Shown: in pieces, positions 9,497 to 17,849 of the stretch
Layout of the letters: each line of letters begins with the position of its first letter
Position numbering within the stretch: position 1 is the first letter of the stretch
Assembly: GCA_016284875.1 (NCBI GenBank)
Contig: JAEEPS010000001.1
Coordinates: 62,001-126,000 of the forward strand
Direction of reading: 5' to 3'
DNA: 64,000 bases
Origin: Salinivirgaceae bacterium
GTDB taxonomy: Bacteria > Bacteroidota > Bacteroidia > Bacteroidales > SZUA-534
The notes under the pieces: model-generated
Seen by the model: the letters and a program-made list of their open reading frames with translations, nothing else
Told to the model about the DNA's origin: nothing
The model's database searches: none
Program-made: the position numbers and the translations under genes

Positions 9497-9655
9497 GAAA
9501 AAAATATCTATGTTTTAAGTTTAGAGGGTTTAGTGCTTCGCAGTTGAGAGAGTTGAGAAATTGATTTCTCGCAAAGAGGCATCATCATTTTGGTTGTATG
9601 CCCTGACGGGCAGAAATTATTAGAAAATTTATAAGAAAATTGTTCAAAATATATG

Positions 9656-9721
9656 TCTAACCAAACTTATCCAAACAAAACCCGAATCGCGTTTTGGTTA
9701 ATTTGGGTTCGTTTGGTTAGA
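9656..9721. repeat. 66-base inverted repeat
   Basis: The ends TCTAACCAAAC (9656-9666) and GTTTGGTTAGA (9711-9721) are perfect 11-base inverted repeats. The interior also pairs imperfectly: CCAAACAAAACCCGAAT on the left against ATTTGGGTTCGTTTGG on the right. It could fold as one long hairpin or be a small non-autonomous element. It lies about 220 bases before trpS. Confidence 0.6.
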
Positions 9722-9917
9722 GATAAAAAACTAAAAATCAATTTTTTATAAATTTTTAAAATCGATTTTCTTAAAATTTCTCGCGAAGCGAAAACCGTTT
9801 TATGTGGAATTATGTGGTCTTCATGTAGAGATTTGGCTTGCCTCAACAGAAGAATATCGTTAATTCGGCTTATCTTGTTGATATAAAACATCTTTCAAAA
9901 AAATGGCATCAGAAATC

Positions 9918-9946
9918 GTTTTTTTATAGAAATCGCTTTAAGTTTG
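9918..9946 (+). promoter_or_regulatory. Likely trpS promoter
   Basis: TAAGTTTG at 9939-9946 is an exact TAnnTTTG box, 17 bases before the trpS ATG, with a T-rich stretch at 9919-9926 at about the -33 position. The leader would be very short. Confidence 0.55.
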
Positions 9947-9963
9947 CGCACAAATAGAAATAT

Positions 9964-10953
9964 ATGGAAACAGTAGTTAGCGGAATCCGGCCGACCGGAA
10001 ACCTTCATTTGGGAAATTATTATGGTGCTGTCAAAAGTTTTGTGAAGATGCAGGACGAATATAACTGCCTCTATTTCATTGCCGACTGGCACTCACTCAC
10101 AACACACCCGAAACCCGAGAACATTCAGAACAGCGTCAAGACAATTCTGGCCGAATATCTGGCTTGCGGAATCGACCCCGACAAGGCGACAATATATGTG
10201 CAAAGCGATGTGCCTGAGACAGTTGAATTGTATCTCTACCTGAATATGAACACCTACATTGGCGAACTCGGCCGCGTGACCACTTTCAAAGAGAAGGCCC
10301 GCAAGCAGCCCGACAACGTGAACGCAGGACTCTTCACCTACCCCACGCTGATGGCCGCCGACATTCTGCAACACCGCGCCATCAAGGTGCCAGTGGGCAA
10401 AGACCAGGAGCAGAATATGGAGATGGCCCGCAAGTGCGCCCGCCGCTTCAACAACATCTACGGCGTGGAATACTTCCCCGAGCCAAAGAATTTCTATTTC
10501 AGTGACCATGCTGTGAAGGTTCCTGGACTCGACGGCAGCGGCAAGATGGGCAAGAGCGAAGGCAACTGCATCTATCTTTTTGAGGACGCTAAAACGATAA
10601 CCAAAAAGGTGATGCGCGCCGTGACCGATGCAGGACCGCAAACACCGAACAGCGAGAAACCCGAGGTAATCCAGAACCTGTTCACACTGATGGAAATTGC
10701 CAGCACGCCAGACACTTACGAATATTTCAACAGCAAGTGGAATGACTGCACCCTGCGCTACGGCGACATGAAAAAGCAGTTGGCCGAGGATATTGTCAAA
10801 ACAATTGCGCCAATCCGCGAGCGTATTCTTGAGTATTCGTCGAACACCGATTTACTCAACAAAATTGCCCGCCAAGGTGCCGAAAAGGCTCGCGAAAGCG
10901 CAGCAAAAACACTTAACGAAGTGCGTAAGATAATCGGCTTCAGAGTGTACTGA
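9964..10953 (+). CDS. trpS: Tryptophanyl-tRNA synthetase
   Basis: Class I aminoacyl-tRNA synthetase that charges tRNA-Trp. Seen in 329 residues: the HIGH-type motif PTGNLHLGNYYG at about 10-21 and the KMSKS-type motif GKMGKSEGN at about 195-203, with normal length for the bacterial enzyme. It has its own promoter box just upstream. A propeller protein follows after 36 bases, perhaps on the same transcript. Confidence 0.98.
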   Translation: METVVSGIRPTGNLHLGNYYGAVKSFVKMQDEYNCLYFIADWHSLTTHPKPENIQNSVKTILAEYLACGIDPDKATIYVQSDVPETVELYLYLNMNTYIGELGRVTTFKEKARKQPDNVNAGLFTYPTLMAADILQHRAIKVPVGKDQEQNMEMARKCARRFNNIYGVEYFPEPKNFYFSDHAVKVPGLDGSGKMGKSEGNCIYLFEDAKTITKKVMRAVTDAGPQTPNSEKPEVIQNLFTLMEIASTPDTYEYFNSKWNDCTLRYGDMKKQLAEDIVKTIAPIRERILEYSSNTDLLNKIARQGAEKARESAAKTLNEVRKIIGFRVY

Positions 10954-10989
10954 ATAAGCCATTTATGACAATAAAGCCAACATTGTGAT

Positions 10990-12114
10990 ATGCCATTCAA
11001 GAAAACGCGCCGATTAGCAACAACGCTCCTGACTTGTCTGGCACTGACCGCTGCAGGTGGCGAAAAAGGCTCTGTGGTTGTCAAAATTGATGGGAAGTTC
11101 TACTCAACACCCATCGTCACAACCGACGGCAACGTGGTCATAGCCTCGCACAACAAGACAATCTACCTCTTCAACAGCAACGGACAGTTGCAAAACTCAT
11201 TCACCGCGGGAGGATGGATTCACGCCACTCCGCGCCAACTCTCAAACGGACAGATTGCCTTTGGCTGCTACGACAAGTATTTCTATTTTCTCGACAAGGA
11301 CGGCAACTTTCTGAGCCGTATAAAGCCTGGAGGCCGCATTTTCACCGAGCCAGCCGAGATGGGCGATGTTATTGCCTTCGGCACGAGCAAGGGCAAGGTG
11401 GCTTTCTACAACCTCCGCACGGGCGAAACGCGCTACGCGAAACTTGGCGGCCGAGTGATTCACGGCTCTCCGCTGGCATTGAGCAACGGCAGTGTGGCCA
11501 TTGGCGGAAACAGCCGTCGGTTCTGCATCATCGACACGTGCGCCAACATTCAGGCACGGCTCAAAACCAAAGGCTGGATTATGCACGCCAAGCCTGCCGA
11601 AACATCTGAAAACCAGATAACTATCGGCACCTACGGCAAACGGCTCTACTCTGTTGACACACTCTGCAACAAACTCTGGACATACAAAGTTGACGGACGG
11701 ATTCACAGTTCGATAATGGCGACACCCGATAACAATTTGATTTTCGGCTCGTTCGATGGCAACATCTACAGCATAAGTTCAAATGGTTCGCTCACAGGCA
11801 AATACAACGCTGGCAAGAGGGTGGTTTCATCGCCCTGCATGGTCAACGACACCGCATTCGCCATCTGCGGAATGGACAACAATTTATATCTGTTTAATAC
11901 TCAATGTCGAAAGTTGGGTCATATAAAGTGCAACGGTAAGTTCTTCTCAACGCCAATCGTCATGCACGACGGCACATTGTTCTGCTGCACTATGGACGGC
12001 TTGCTCTATTTCATTGCAAAAGAGATGGTTGACGACATTTTGTCGGGCCGCGCAACCGAGATTACCATCGATGCCGAACCAGTGCCTCTGGAATCGGCCA
12101 AAAACAACCTTTAA
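10990..12114 (+). CDS. PQQ-like beta-propeller repeat protein
   Basis: Function unknown. The 374 residues consist of a basic, hydrophobic N terminus (probable signal sequence, about 1-22) followed by eight or so repeats of about 38 residues, each carrying patterns like STPIVTTDGNVVIAS, IYLFNSNG and GWIHATPRQLSNG. This is the signature of a PQQ/outer-membrane-assembly type propeller. The repeats are unusually regular. No enzymatic domain is attached. It sits between trpS and a DUF2461 gene with short gaps (36 and 11 bases). It may be a periplasmic scaffold; that is inference. Confidence 0.75.
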   Translation: MPFKKTRRLATTLLTCLALTAAGGEKGSVVVKIDGKFYSTPIVTTDGNVVIASHNKTIYLFNSNGQLQNSFTAGGWIHATPRQLSNGQIAFGCYDKYFYFLDKDGNFLSRIKPGGRIFTEPAEMGDVIAFGTSKGKVAFYNLRTGETRYAKLGGRVIHGSPLALSNGSVAIGGNSRRFCIIDTCANIQARLKTKGWIMHAKPAETSENQITIGTYGKRLYSVDTLCNKLWTYKVDGRIHSSIMATPDNNLIFGSFDGNIYSISSNGSLTGKYNAGKRVVSSPCMVNDTAFAICGMDNNLYLFNTQCRKLGHIKCNGKFFSTPIVMHDGTLFCCTMDGLLYFIAKEMVDDILSGRATEITIDAEPVPLESAKNNL

Positions 12115-12125
12115 ACGCTGCCAAA

Positions 12126-12803
12126 ATGATAAATCCTGCCGACAATATAATGCCGTTTCTTGCTGAACTGCAAGTGAATAACAACAAGCCGTGGTTCGAT
12201 AAAAACCGCGACTGGTACAAACGTGCGCAGGCCGATTTTGTCCAACTGATTGCCGATATTATTGAAATAATGGCCGACACGGAACGCGATTTGGCAGGGC
12301 TTGCTGCCAAAGACTGCATCTACCGCATCTTCCGCGACCTGCGTTTCTCGCCCGACAAGACACCCTACAAAACCCATTTCTCGGCAAACATTGCGCCAGG
12401 CGGCAAAAACAGCAAACTCTGCGGATTTTATATTCAATTGGAACCCAACAATTTATCGATGTGCGGCGGCGGTCTTTGGATTGAGGACAAAAATATTCTG
12501 AAAGCCGTCCGCGATGAACTATATGTTGTGCCTGAGGACTTGCTCGACATCCTCAATTCGGCTGATTTCAAGCGCTATTTCAGCGGTTTGTGGGATTATC
12601 AGAAACTGAAAAAGGTGCCAACTGGCTACGACAGCAATTTCGCCCATGCCGACCTTCTGAAATACAAGCACTACATCGCCTCAAACGACATGTCGGACCA
12701 TCTTGTGGCCTCGCCCAACCTCTACAGTCACATTGCCGAAGCCCACAAAACGCTTTACCCGATGTTCAGGCTGCTGAACTCCATCATTGAGGAGATGGTT
12801 TAG
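12126..12803 (+). CDS. DUF2461 family protein
   Basis: Member of the DUF2461/TIGR02453 family of unknown function. Seen in 225 residues: the typical N-terminal block NNKPWFDKNRDWYKRA, then FRDLRFSPDKTPYKTHFSA and GFYIQLEPNNLSMCGGGLW. No signal peptide or membrane segment, so probably cytoplasmic. It starts 11 bases after the propeller gene, and so may be translated from the same message. It converges on a rubrerythrin gene. Confidence 0.87.
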   Translation: MINPADNIMPFLAELQVNNNKPWFDKNRDWYKRAQADFVQLIADIIEIMADTERDLAGLAAKDCIYRIFRDLRFSPDKTPYKTHFSANIAPGGKNSKLCGFYIQLEPNNLSMCGGGLWIEDKNILKAVRDELYVVPEDLLDILNSADFKRYFSGLWDYQKLKKVPTGYDSNFAHADLLKYKHYIASNDMSDHLVASPNLYSHIAEAHKTLYPMFRLLNSIIEEMV

Positions 12804-12852
12804 GGGGAAAAAACAAGCGCGACTGCACATTGGCAACCGCGCCCGCTTTCAT

Positions 12853-12868
12853 TTGAGCAGAGGCTCAA
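12853..12868. terminator. Possible hairpin between convergent genes
   Basis: TTGAGC-AGAG-GCTCAA is a perfect 6-bp stem just past the rubrerythrin stop, and an imperfect GC-rich stem (AAGCGCG with CGCGCCCGCTT) lies at about 12816-12847. Neither has a strong T-run, so termination is plausible but not proven. Confidence 0.35.
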
Positions 12869-13423
12869 TTACTTACCAAAATAGCGTTTGAACAGCCCCG
12901 CAAAGCCTTGGCCGTGGCGAGCCTCGTCTTTGGCCATCTCGTGAACGGTGTCGTGGATGGCATCGAGATTGAGTTCTTTGGCGCGTTTGGCGATGCGCAT
13001 CTTGTCCTCGCAGGCGCCAGCCTCGGCGTGCATACGTTTTTCAAGATTGGTCTTGGTGTCCCAGACAACCTCACCCAGCAACTCGGCAAATTTGGCGCAG
13101 TGCTCAGCCTCCTCAAAGGCGTAGCGCTTGAAAGCCTCGGCAATCTCGGGATAGCCTTCACGGTCGGCTTGGCGGCTCATAGCCAGATACATGCCAACCT
13201 CGGTGGCCTCACCCATAAAGTGCGCGTTCAGGTCTTTCTTCATCTGATCGTCGGTATCTTTGGCAACACCAAGAACATGCTCGGTAACAAAGTTCAAATC
13301 AGCGTCGGCGGCAAGTTCCTTCCATTTGCCTGCAACAAGTTGTTTACACTGCGGGCAACGCTCGGGGGCCTCCTCGCCTTCATACACAAATCCGCATATC
13401 GGACAAACAAATTTCTTCTTCAT
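12869..13423 (-). CDS. Reverse rubrerythrin (rubredoxin domain first)
   Basis: Peroxide-reducing non-haem iron protein of anaerobes. Seen in 184 residues: a rubredoxin-type centre CPICG ... CPQCK at about 7-25 at the N terminus, then a ferritin-like four-helix domain with the Glu/His ligands in [29 protein letters not shown] and MAKDEARHG. Rubredoxin-before-diiron is the reverse order of classical rubrerythrin, as in the NADH peroxidase component of clostridia. The classical form is the next gene upstream, 185 bases away; they probably have overlapping jobs against hydrogen peroxide. Inferred from domains only. Confidence 0.92.
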   Translation of the reverse strand: MKKKFVCPICGFVYEGEEAPERCPQCKQLVAGKWKELAADADLNFVTEHVLGVAKDTDDQMKKDLNAHFMGEATEVGMYLAMSRQADREGYPEIAEAFKRYAFEEAEHCAKFAELLGEVVWDTKTNLEKRMHAEAGACEDKMRIAKRAKELNLDAIHDTVHEMAKDEARHGQGFAGLFKRYFGK

Positions 13424-13481
13424 AATCGAAAGAATTTTAAAGATTTATTGATTTTAAAGCCTATTCTGTTGTTTAACTGGT

Positions 13482-13523
13482 GAATCGGTGAATTGTTTAA
13501 AAGTTTAGTCGCTTCGCTGTTTA
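13482..13523. repeat. Copy 1 of a roughly 40-bp intergenic repeat
   Basis: This stretch, beginning GAATCGGTGAATTGTTTAAA and ending GTCGCTTCGCTGTT, is nearly identical to 30251-30292 between rodA and prfB (about four mismatches in 42). Both copies are between genes, and shorter GGTGAATC pieces occur at 16423-16490 and 21277-21297. Confidence 0.6.
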
Positions 13524-13607
13524 GATAACTTACCATTCTCAACTTCTTAACCTCTTAACGCTTAACTCTCAACTTTTTCAACCTTCCAATCCTAATTCCT
13601 AAATAAC

Positions 13608-14147
13608 TTAATAATTTTCCGCCTTCACCTGGAAATACGACTGTGGGTGGTCGCAGACGGGGCAAACCTCGGGGGCTTTTTTGCCAACCACAATGTGGCC
13701 GCAGTTCGAGCACTGCCAGATGGTGTCGTTGTCTTTCGAGAAGACCAGACCGCCCTCAATGTTGGCCAGCAGTTTGCGGTAGCGCTCCTCGTGCTCGCGC
13801 TCAATCTTGCCCACCTCCTCAAACAGCGTGGCAATCTTGTCGAAGCCCTCGGCACGGGCGTCTTCGGCAAACTTGGCGTACATATCGGTCCACTCGTAGT
13901 TCTCGCCGTCGGCAGCGTCTTTCAGATTTTCGATGGTGCTTGGCACAGCGCCGTCGTGCAGCAGTTTGAACCAGATTTTGGCGTGCTCTTTCTCGTTGGC
14001 CGCCGTCTCCTCAAAAATGTTGGCAATCTGCACGTAGCCGTCTTTCTTGGCCTTCGATGCATAGTAAGTGTATTTGTTGCGGGCTTGCGATTCGCCTGCA
14101 AAAGCGGCCTGAAGATTGGCCTCGGTCTTTGTTCCTTTCAGATTCAT
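13608..14147 (-). CDS. rbr: Rubrerythrin (classical domain order)
   Basis: Diiron peroxidase that protects anaerobes from hydrogen peroxide. Seen in 179 residues: a ferritin-like domain with ligand motifs [19 protein letters not shown] and [14 protein letters not shown], then a C-terminal rubredoxin centre CSNCGH ... CPVCDHP at about 143-164. Length is normal. It begins only 18 bases after the stop of the lipoprotein gene upstream and no terminator lies between, so it may be read from that message or from a promoter within it. Confidence 0.96.
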   Translation of the reverse strand: MNLKGTKTEANLQAAFAGESQARNKYTYYASKAKKDGYVQIANIFEETAANEKEHAKIWFKLLHDGAVPSTIENLKDAADGENYEWTDMYAKFAEDARAEGFDKIATLFEEVGKIEREHEERYRKLLANIEGGLVFSKDNDTIWQCSNCGHIVVGKKAPEVCPVCDHPQSYFQVKAENY

Positions 14148-14165
14148 AGTCGTTTAGTGTTATGA

Positions 14166-15305
14166 TTATTGTCGTGTAAATGTGGCACCGTTCATATTGA
14201 ATGATGCCCAATTATCGGTGGTGCTTATTGTTGCAAATGATGTCTCCACAATATCCATCACCAATTCGGCAGTATTGCCAGAAACCGTGTAGGTGCCAGT
14301 CATGGTTCGTGCTTCGTGGTTTGGTGTTGAATATGTTGCAACATAAGTGAAAGTGTTATCGGTGAATGAGATAGCATCGGTATAACCATCCAGAGTCCAC
14401 GAATATGTTCCGCCCGAAAGCGTGCCCGCTCCGGCTTGCGATTCACCGCCTTGTGAGCCACCATTGCCGTTTTCAGCACCTTTCTTATAATAAGTGCCTG
14501 TCATACCCTTGTTGTTGGTGAAGGTTGCGCTTGTGGCCGTAAGATCAGTCACCGTGAGTGTTCCCTGCAGCACGCCATTGAAAGTTATTGTAGCAGTGTA
14601 ACTGTCGCCCGACTTTTCGACCTTGTAGGCATAGCCGGTTATGTTCGAGAGTTCGGTGCCGTTTGAATAGACAATGTAGGTAGCACCGCCATCGTTATCG
14701 AAAATCCATTCAATATACGAACTCTCTTTCTCTCCAGCATACCATGTTGTTTCGCCAAACGGAGCGTTCAGCCCTGTCGGAATGTTTGCCGATGAGCCTG
14801 CGTTCTGCTTGGTGAACGAAATACCCTCCAATTTGAACTTGCCGCCGGCAATTTTCAGAATGACAGTGCCAGTGGCAGAAAGCGGACTCCAGTTGTTGGT
14901 TCCATTGTCCCACTGCATGTTTATCAGGATGGTGATATCGCCGTTAGAGAAATCGCCTGTAACATTGGTGTACGAACCCTTCCAAATACCCTTCTCGATT
15001 GGTGTTTTAGTGTCGGTTTTGGTGTTCGTATAAATGCCTTTGTAAGTCTCGGCAAATGTCCCATCTTCAAATAGATAGATGGCATAAACACCCTCCTCCT
15101 TGAAACCTTGCGAGGAGGATGAGTTGTCGTAGTTGCCGGTGTAAACCGCTGCGGGATTCTTCTTGTTCAAATCGCCAGGAACGAATACCGAATTCCATTC
15201 AAAGGTGTTGTCGTCATCTTCTTCATCATCGTCTTTTTGGCACGATGGAAGAGCAAGGCACACGCTCAAAACCGCTGCCATTACTGCAAAAAAATGTTTT
15301 TTCAT
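14166..15305 (-). CDS. Secreted lipoprotein with beta-rich repeats
   Basis: Function not recognised. From the ATG at 15305 it has 379 residues: a signal peptide MKKHFFAVMAAVLSVCLALP with lipobox LPSC, an acidic linker QKDDDEEDDDN that fits export to the Bacteroidota cell surface, and a body of several similar beta-rich units (YSWTLDGYTDAISF, GTYTVSGN and others). A Gly/Ser/Gln-rich linker (NGNGGSQGGESQAG) splits the body in two. The look is lipocalin-like. It is followed after 18 bases by rubrerythrin. Confidence 0.65.
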   Translation of the reverse strand: MKKHFFAVMAAVLSVCLALPSCQKDDDEEDDDNTFEWNSVFVPGDLNKKNPAAVYTGNYDNSSSSQGFKEEGVYAIYLFEDGTFAETYKGIYTNTKTDTKTPIEKGIWKGSYTNVTGDFSNGDITILINMQWDNGTNNWSPLSATGTVILKIAGGKFKLEGISFTKQNAGSSANIPTGLNAPFGETTWYAGEKESSYIEWIFDNDGGATYIVYSNGTELSNITGYAYKVEKSGDSYTATITFNGVLQGTLTVTDLTATSATFTNNKGMTGTYYKKGAENGNGGSQGGESQAGAGTLSGGTYSWTLDGYTDAISFTDNTFTYVATYSTPNHEARTMTGTYTVSGNTAELVMDIVETSFATISTTDNWASFNMNGATFTRQ

Positions 15306-15433
15306 AGTCATTAGGTTTAAGTTAAACAATTCATTATCACTCTATTGCTTTTGATTGACCGCAAAGCAGGCTTATTTCCGCCTCACTTTTAAGTCATTCA
15401 TTTGTAAGCCTATAAAGTTATGGTTTTTTACAT

Positions 15434-15475
15434 AAAAACAAACCGGCTGTCTGTTTTTTTACAGATGCTGGTTTG
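15434..15475 (-). terminator. Intrinsic terminator after deoC
   Basis: On the minus strand CAAACC (15475-15470) pairs with GGTTTG (15444-15439), with an inner TCTGT/ACAGA stem, and is followed by GTTTTTATG. It lies 25 bases past the deoC stop and separates deoC from the lipoprotein gene. Confidence 0.8.
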
Positions 15476-15499
15476 CTGAAAAATAAGAAAAGGTATGTA

Positions 15500-16375
15500 T
15501 CAGAAATATTTCACCGTCTGAACCTTGCCCGACTCAATGCTTACGATGTCTGACAGAATGTTGTTGGCCATACGGCTTGCACCTAGGCGGAACATACGGT
15601 TGTTGAGCCATTCGTTGCCCAATGTGGCCTCAACAATAGCCATATAGAGCAGAGCGTCTTCCGAAACGGTCATTCCGCCGGCAGGTTTGATGCCCACCTT
15701 GCGGCCGGTCTTTGCGGCGTAGGCTTTGATGGCCTCGCACATCACGCTTATGGCCTCAGGTGTGGCGGCAGGCTCAAGTTTGCCCGTCGATGTCTTGATG
15801 AAATCGGCGCCAGCCTCCATTGCCACAATGCTTGCGTTCCAGATGTCCTCAACCGAGCGCAGAACGCCAGTTTCCAGTATCACCTTCAGATGCGCCTTGC
15901 CCACGGCCTTGCGGATGGCGCAAATCTCGTCGAAGACGGTCTGCACATCGCCTGCAAGCCAAGCGCCTTGCGAGATTACAATGTCGATGTCGGTGGCACC
16001 GGCCTCAACGGCCATCTTGCACTCTAACTCCTTCACCTCAATGAACGACTGCGATGCGGGGAAGCACGCAGCAACCGAAGCCACGCCAACGCCCTCGCAT
16101 TTGAGCGTGGTGGCCACAGTCTTCACCAGCGACGGATAGACGCAGATGGCGGCCACGTTGGGCAGGTCGGGGAAGTTGCTCTTGAAGTTGTTCACGTTCT
16201 CGGCAAACTTCGCGCCTTTGGCCTGCGTGTCAACCGAGTTGAGCGTTGTCAAATCGATAAGGCTGAGAGCCAGTTTCAGGTGCTCAACATCGAACAGTTG
16301 GCGGGCACGAGTTTTGGCATCGAACACTTTTTGCTCAATGTCGGCCGCGGTGAATGGCATTGGGAGAGATAGCAT
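15500..16375 (-). CDS. deoC: Deoxyribose-phosphate aldolase
   Basis: Class I aldolase that splits 2-deoxyribose-5-phosphate into glyceraldehyde-3-phosphate and acetaldehyde in deoxynucleoside salvage. Seen in 291 residues: DFIKTSTGK with the Schiff-base lysine near 190, VGIKPAGGM with the second active-site lysine near 224, and the upstream ICVYPSLV and IDIVISQGAWL blocks. The protein is somewhat longer than E. coli DeoC, with an extra N-terminal helix region. It stands alone, with its own terminator. Confidence 0.95.
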   Translation of the reverse strand: MLSLPMPFTAADIEQKVFDAKTRARQLFDVEHLKLALSLIDLTTLNSVDTQAKGAKFAENVNNFKSNFPDLPNVAAICVYPSLVKTVATTLKCEGVGVASVAACFPASQSFIEVKELECKMAVEAGATDIDIVISQGAWLAGDVQTVFDEICAIRKAVGKAHLKVILETGVLRSVEDIWNASIVAMEAGADFIKTSTGKLEPAATPEAISVMCEAIKAYAAKTGRKVGIKPAGGMTVSEDALLYMAIVEATLGNEWLNNRMFRLGASRMANNILSDIVSIESGKVQTVKYF

Positions 16376-16510
16376 AGTTTTAAGTTTTTGGAGTTATAAG
16401 TTTTAAGTTATTAGGTGTTTTTGTTGAATCGGTGAATTGTATAATCGTCTAATCGATTGACCGATTCACCGATTCACCAGTTCACCAAATGTCCGTTGTC
16501 TGATGCCCTT
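16376..16510. repeat. Intergenic low-complexity repeats
   Basis: The gap before deoC holds AAGTTTTTGGAGTTATAAG-type units like those at 9431-9471, then a run of GAATCGGTGAATTG, GATTGACCGATTCACC and GATTCACCAG in both orientations, which can pair. No gene is visible. Confidence 0.55.
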
Positions 16511-17536
16511 TTAGTTCGTTTCCAAAATTCTGAAAATCTCGTCGAGTTTCGGTGTCAGGATGATTTCGGTGCGGCGGTTTTTGGCGCGGGCCTCGGCGGT
16601 TTTGGCCGGGTCGATGGGCGCGTACTGCGAACGTCCGGCAGCCGACACTCGTTTAGGCTCGATTTTGCCGTCGGCGATGAGTAACTTCACAATGGCTGTG
16701 GCACGTTTGGCACTCAAATCCCAGTTGTCCTGAATGTCGCCAGTGCCTTTCATTGGCACGTCGTCGGTGTGGCCTTCAATCAGGATGTTAACATCGGTGT
16801 TGTTGGCCAGAACGCCTGCTATCTGCTTGATGGCCGATTGTCCTTTGGGGTCGACGTCCCACTTGCCCGATTTGAAGAGCAGTTTCTCGTCCATCGTCAC
16901 GTAAACCTTGCCGTTGCGCTGCTCCACGGTCAGACCTTTGTCCTCGAAACCGAGCAGAGCCTGACTGATTTTCTGCTTCAGCGCGCGCACCGATGAGTCT
17001 TTCTGATTCAGAATATTCTCCAACTCCTGCACGCGGCGGTTCTTCTCGGCCAGCTCGCGACGTTGGGCGTTCAGGTTCGAGTCGAGAGCAACCAGAATGG
17101 CATCGCGCTCCTCAAGTTCCTGCTGCTTGGCTTTCAGGTCGCGCTCCTTCTCAAGCAAATCCTGCTTCGACACCTGAAGGTCGGCCATCAGTTGGCGAAG
17201 TTCGGCCTCGTTGTTTGTGGTCTGCTTGTCGGTCTCGTCGCTCAAGTCGTCGTACATGGTTTTGAACACCTTGTACTGCTTCTTGTAGAACTGCGCCGAG
17301 TCGCGGATGGTGGTTTTGTTGTTGGCTTCTTTCTCAAGTTTCTTGTTGAGTTCCTCAACCTTTGCCTCAAGTTCGGTTGTCTGCACGGTAAGGTCCTCAT
17401 TCAGGCTTTTGATTGAATCGCGCTCGTTGCAGATGGCCACGTTCTTCTCTTTCAACTCCTGAAACTGTTTCGACGGCACGCACGCTGTGAGTCCTGCAAG
17501 TGCTGTAGCCATCACCATTTTGCTAAATTTCGACAT
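16511..17536 (-). CDS. OmpA-family lipoprotein with coiled coil
   Basis: Likely an outer-membrane lipoprotein that grips peptidoglycan. Seen in 341 residues: signal peptide with lipobox LTAC (Cys 19), a long coiled coil from about 22 to 190 (KLEKEANNK, KERDLKAKQQELEERD, LAEKNRRVQELENI), then an OmpA C-terminal domain with NILIEGHTDDVPM, NWDLSAKRA and the peptidoglycan-contact block RAKNRRTEIIL. Family known, individual role unknown. A strong terminator sits just upstream, so it has its own promoter. Confidence 0.9.
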   Translation of the reverse strand: MSKFSKMVMATALAGLTACVPSKQFQELKEKNVAICNERDSIKSLNEDLTVQTTELEAKVEELNKKLEKEANNKTTIRDSAQFYKKQYKVFKTMYDDLSDETDKQTTNNEAELRQLMADLQVSKQDLLEKERDLKAKQQELEERDAILVALDSNLNAQRRELAEKNRRVQELENILNQKDSSVRALKQKISQALLGFEDKGLTVEQRNGKVYVTMDEKLLFKSGKWDVDPKGQSAIKQIAGVLANNTDVNILIEGHTDDVPMKGTGDIQDNWDLSAKRATAIVKLLIADGKIEPKRVSAAGRSQYAPIDPAKTAEARAKNRRTEIILTPKLDEIFRILETN

Positions 17537-17589
17537 AGATATGTTTGATAGTTAAACGGTCCGGCCAAACGGTCGAATCCAACCATAAA

Positions 17590-17626
17590 AATAAAGCGGC
17601 GGAAAAGCGCTTTTCGCTCCCGCCGC
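17590..17626 (-). terminator. Intrinsic terminator of the S46 peptidase unit
   Basis: On the minus strand GCGGCGG (17626-17620) pairs with CCGCCGC (17602-17596), with an inner self-complementary GAAAAGCGCTTTTC that can extend the stem, followed by TTTATTTTTATGG. It lies about 45 bases past the small membrane-protein gene. Confidence 0.85.
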
Positions 17627-17672
17627 AGAATTTATCAACCGATGGTTGTTTATCGATGAATCGACCCAAAAA

Positions 17673-17834
17673 TTATTGCTGGTTTCTATAATGCATATAA
17701 AAGCGAAGCACGATTGGTATTATCAAACAAAGCATAGATAAAGCAACAAGCCACGCTCCGACACATATGGAGAAAACCAATATAATCAACTCTAGAATCA
17801 AGAATACAATATTAACAACCATCCATTTCCCCAT
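17673..17834 (-). CDS. 53-residue membrane protein
   Basis: Short open frame, not recognised. From the ATG at 17834 it reads MGKWMVVNIVFLILELIILV and on to a basic, aromatic end RFYMHYRNQQ with a TAA stop. Two membrane helices can be drawn, about 6-24 and 26-45, with the basic tail probably in the cytoplasm. It begins 15 bases after the S46 peptidase stop on the same strand and ends just before a strong terminator, which makes it likely to be a real gene on the peptidase message. No homologue comes to mind. Confidence 0.55.
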   Translation of the reverse strand: MGKWMVVNIVFLILELIILVFSICVGAWLVALSMLCLIIPIVLRFYMHYRNQQ

Positions 17835-17849
17835 ATTCCAATCCTTCAA

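Larger units (their letters stand above)
9438..9963. other. 526-base gap with repeats and the trpS promoter
   Basis: No convincing gene lies here; a 74-codon minus-strand frame at 9667-9891 has no recognisable features. It holds an 18-base direct repeat GTTTTAAGTTATAAGTTT at 9431-9448 and 9454-9471, the hairpin at 9476-9496, a 66-base inverted repeat at 9656-9721, stretches like TTCTCGCAAAGAGGC, and the trpS promoter. The 3' half is AT-rich. Confidence 0.7.

Noticed and set aside
9667-9891. 74-codon minus-strand frame in the gap before trpS
   Set aside because: It covers the 66-base inverted repeat, has no promoter or motif, and is AT-rich by chance.
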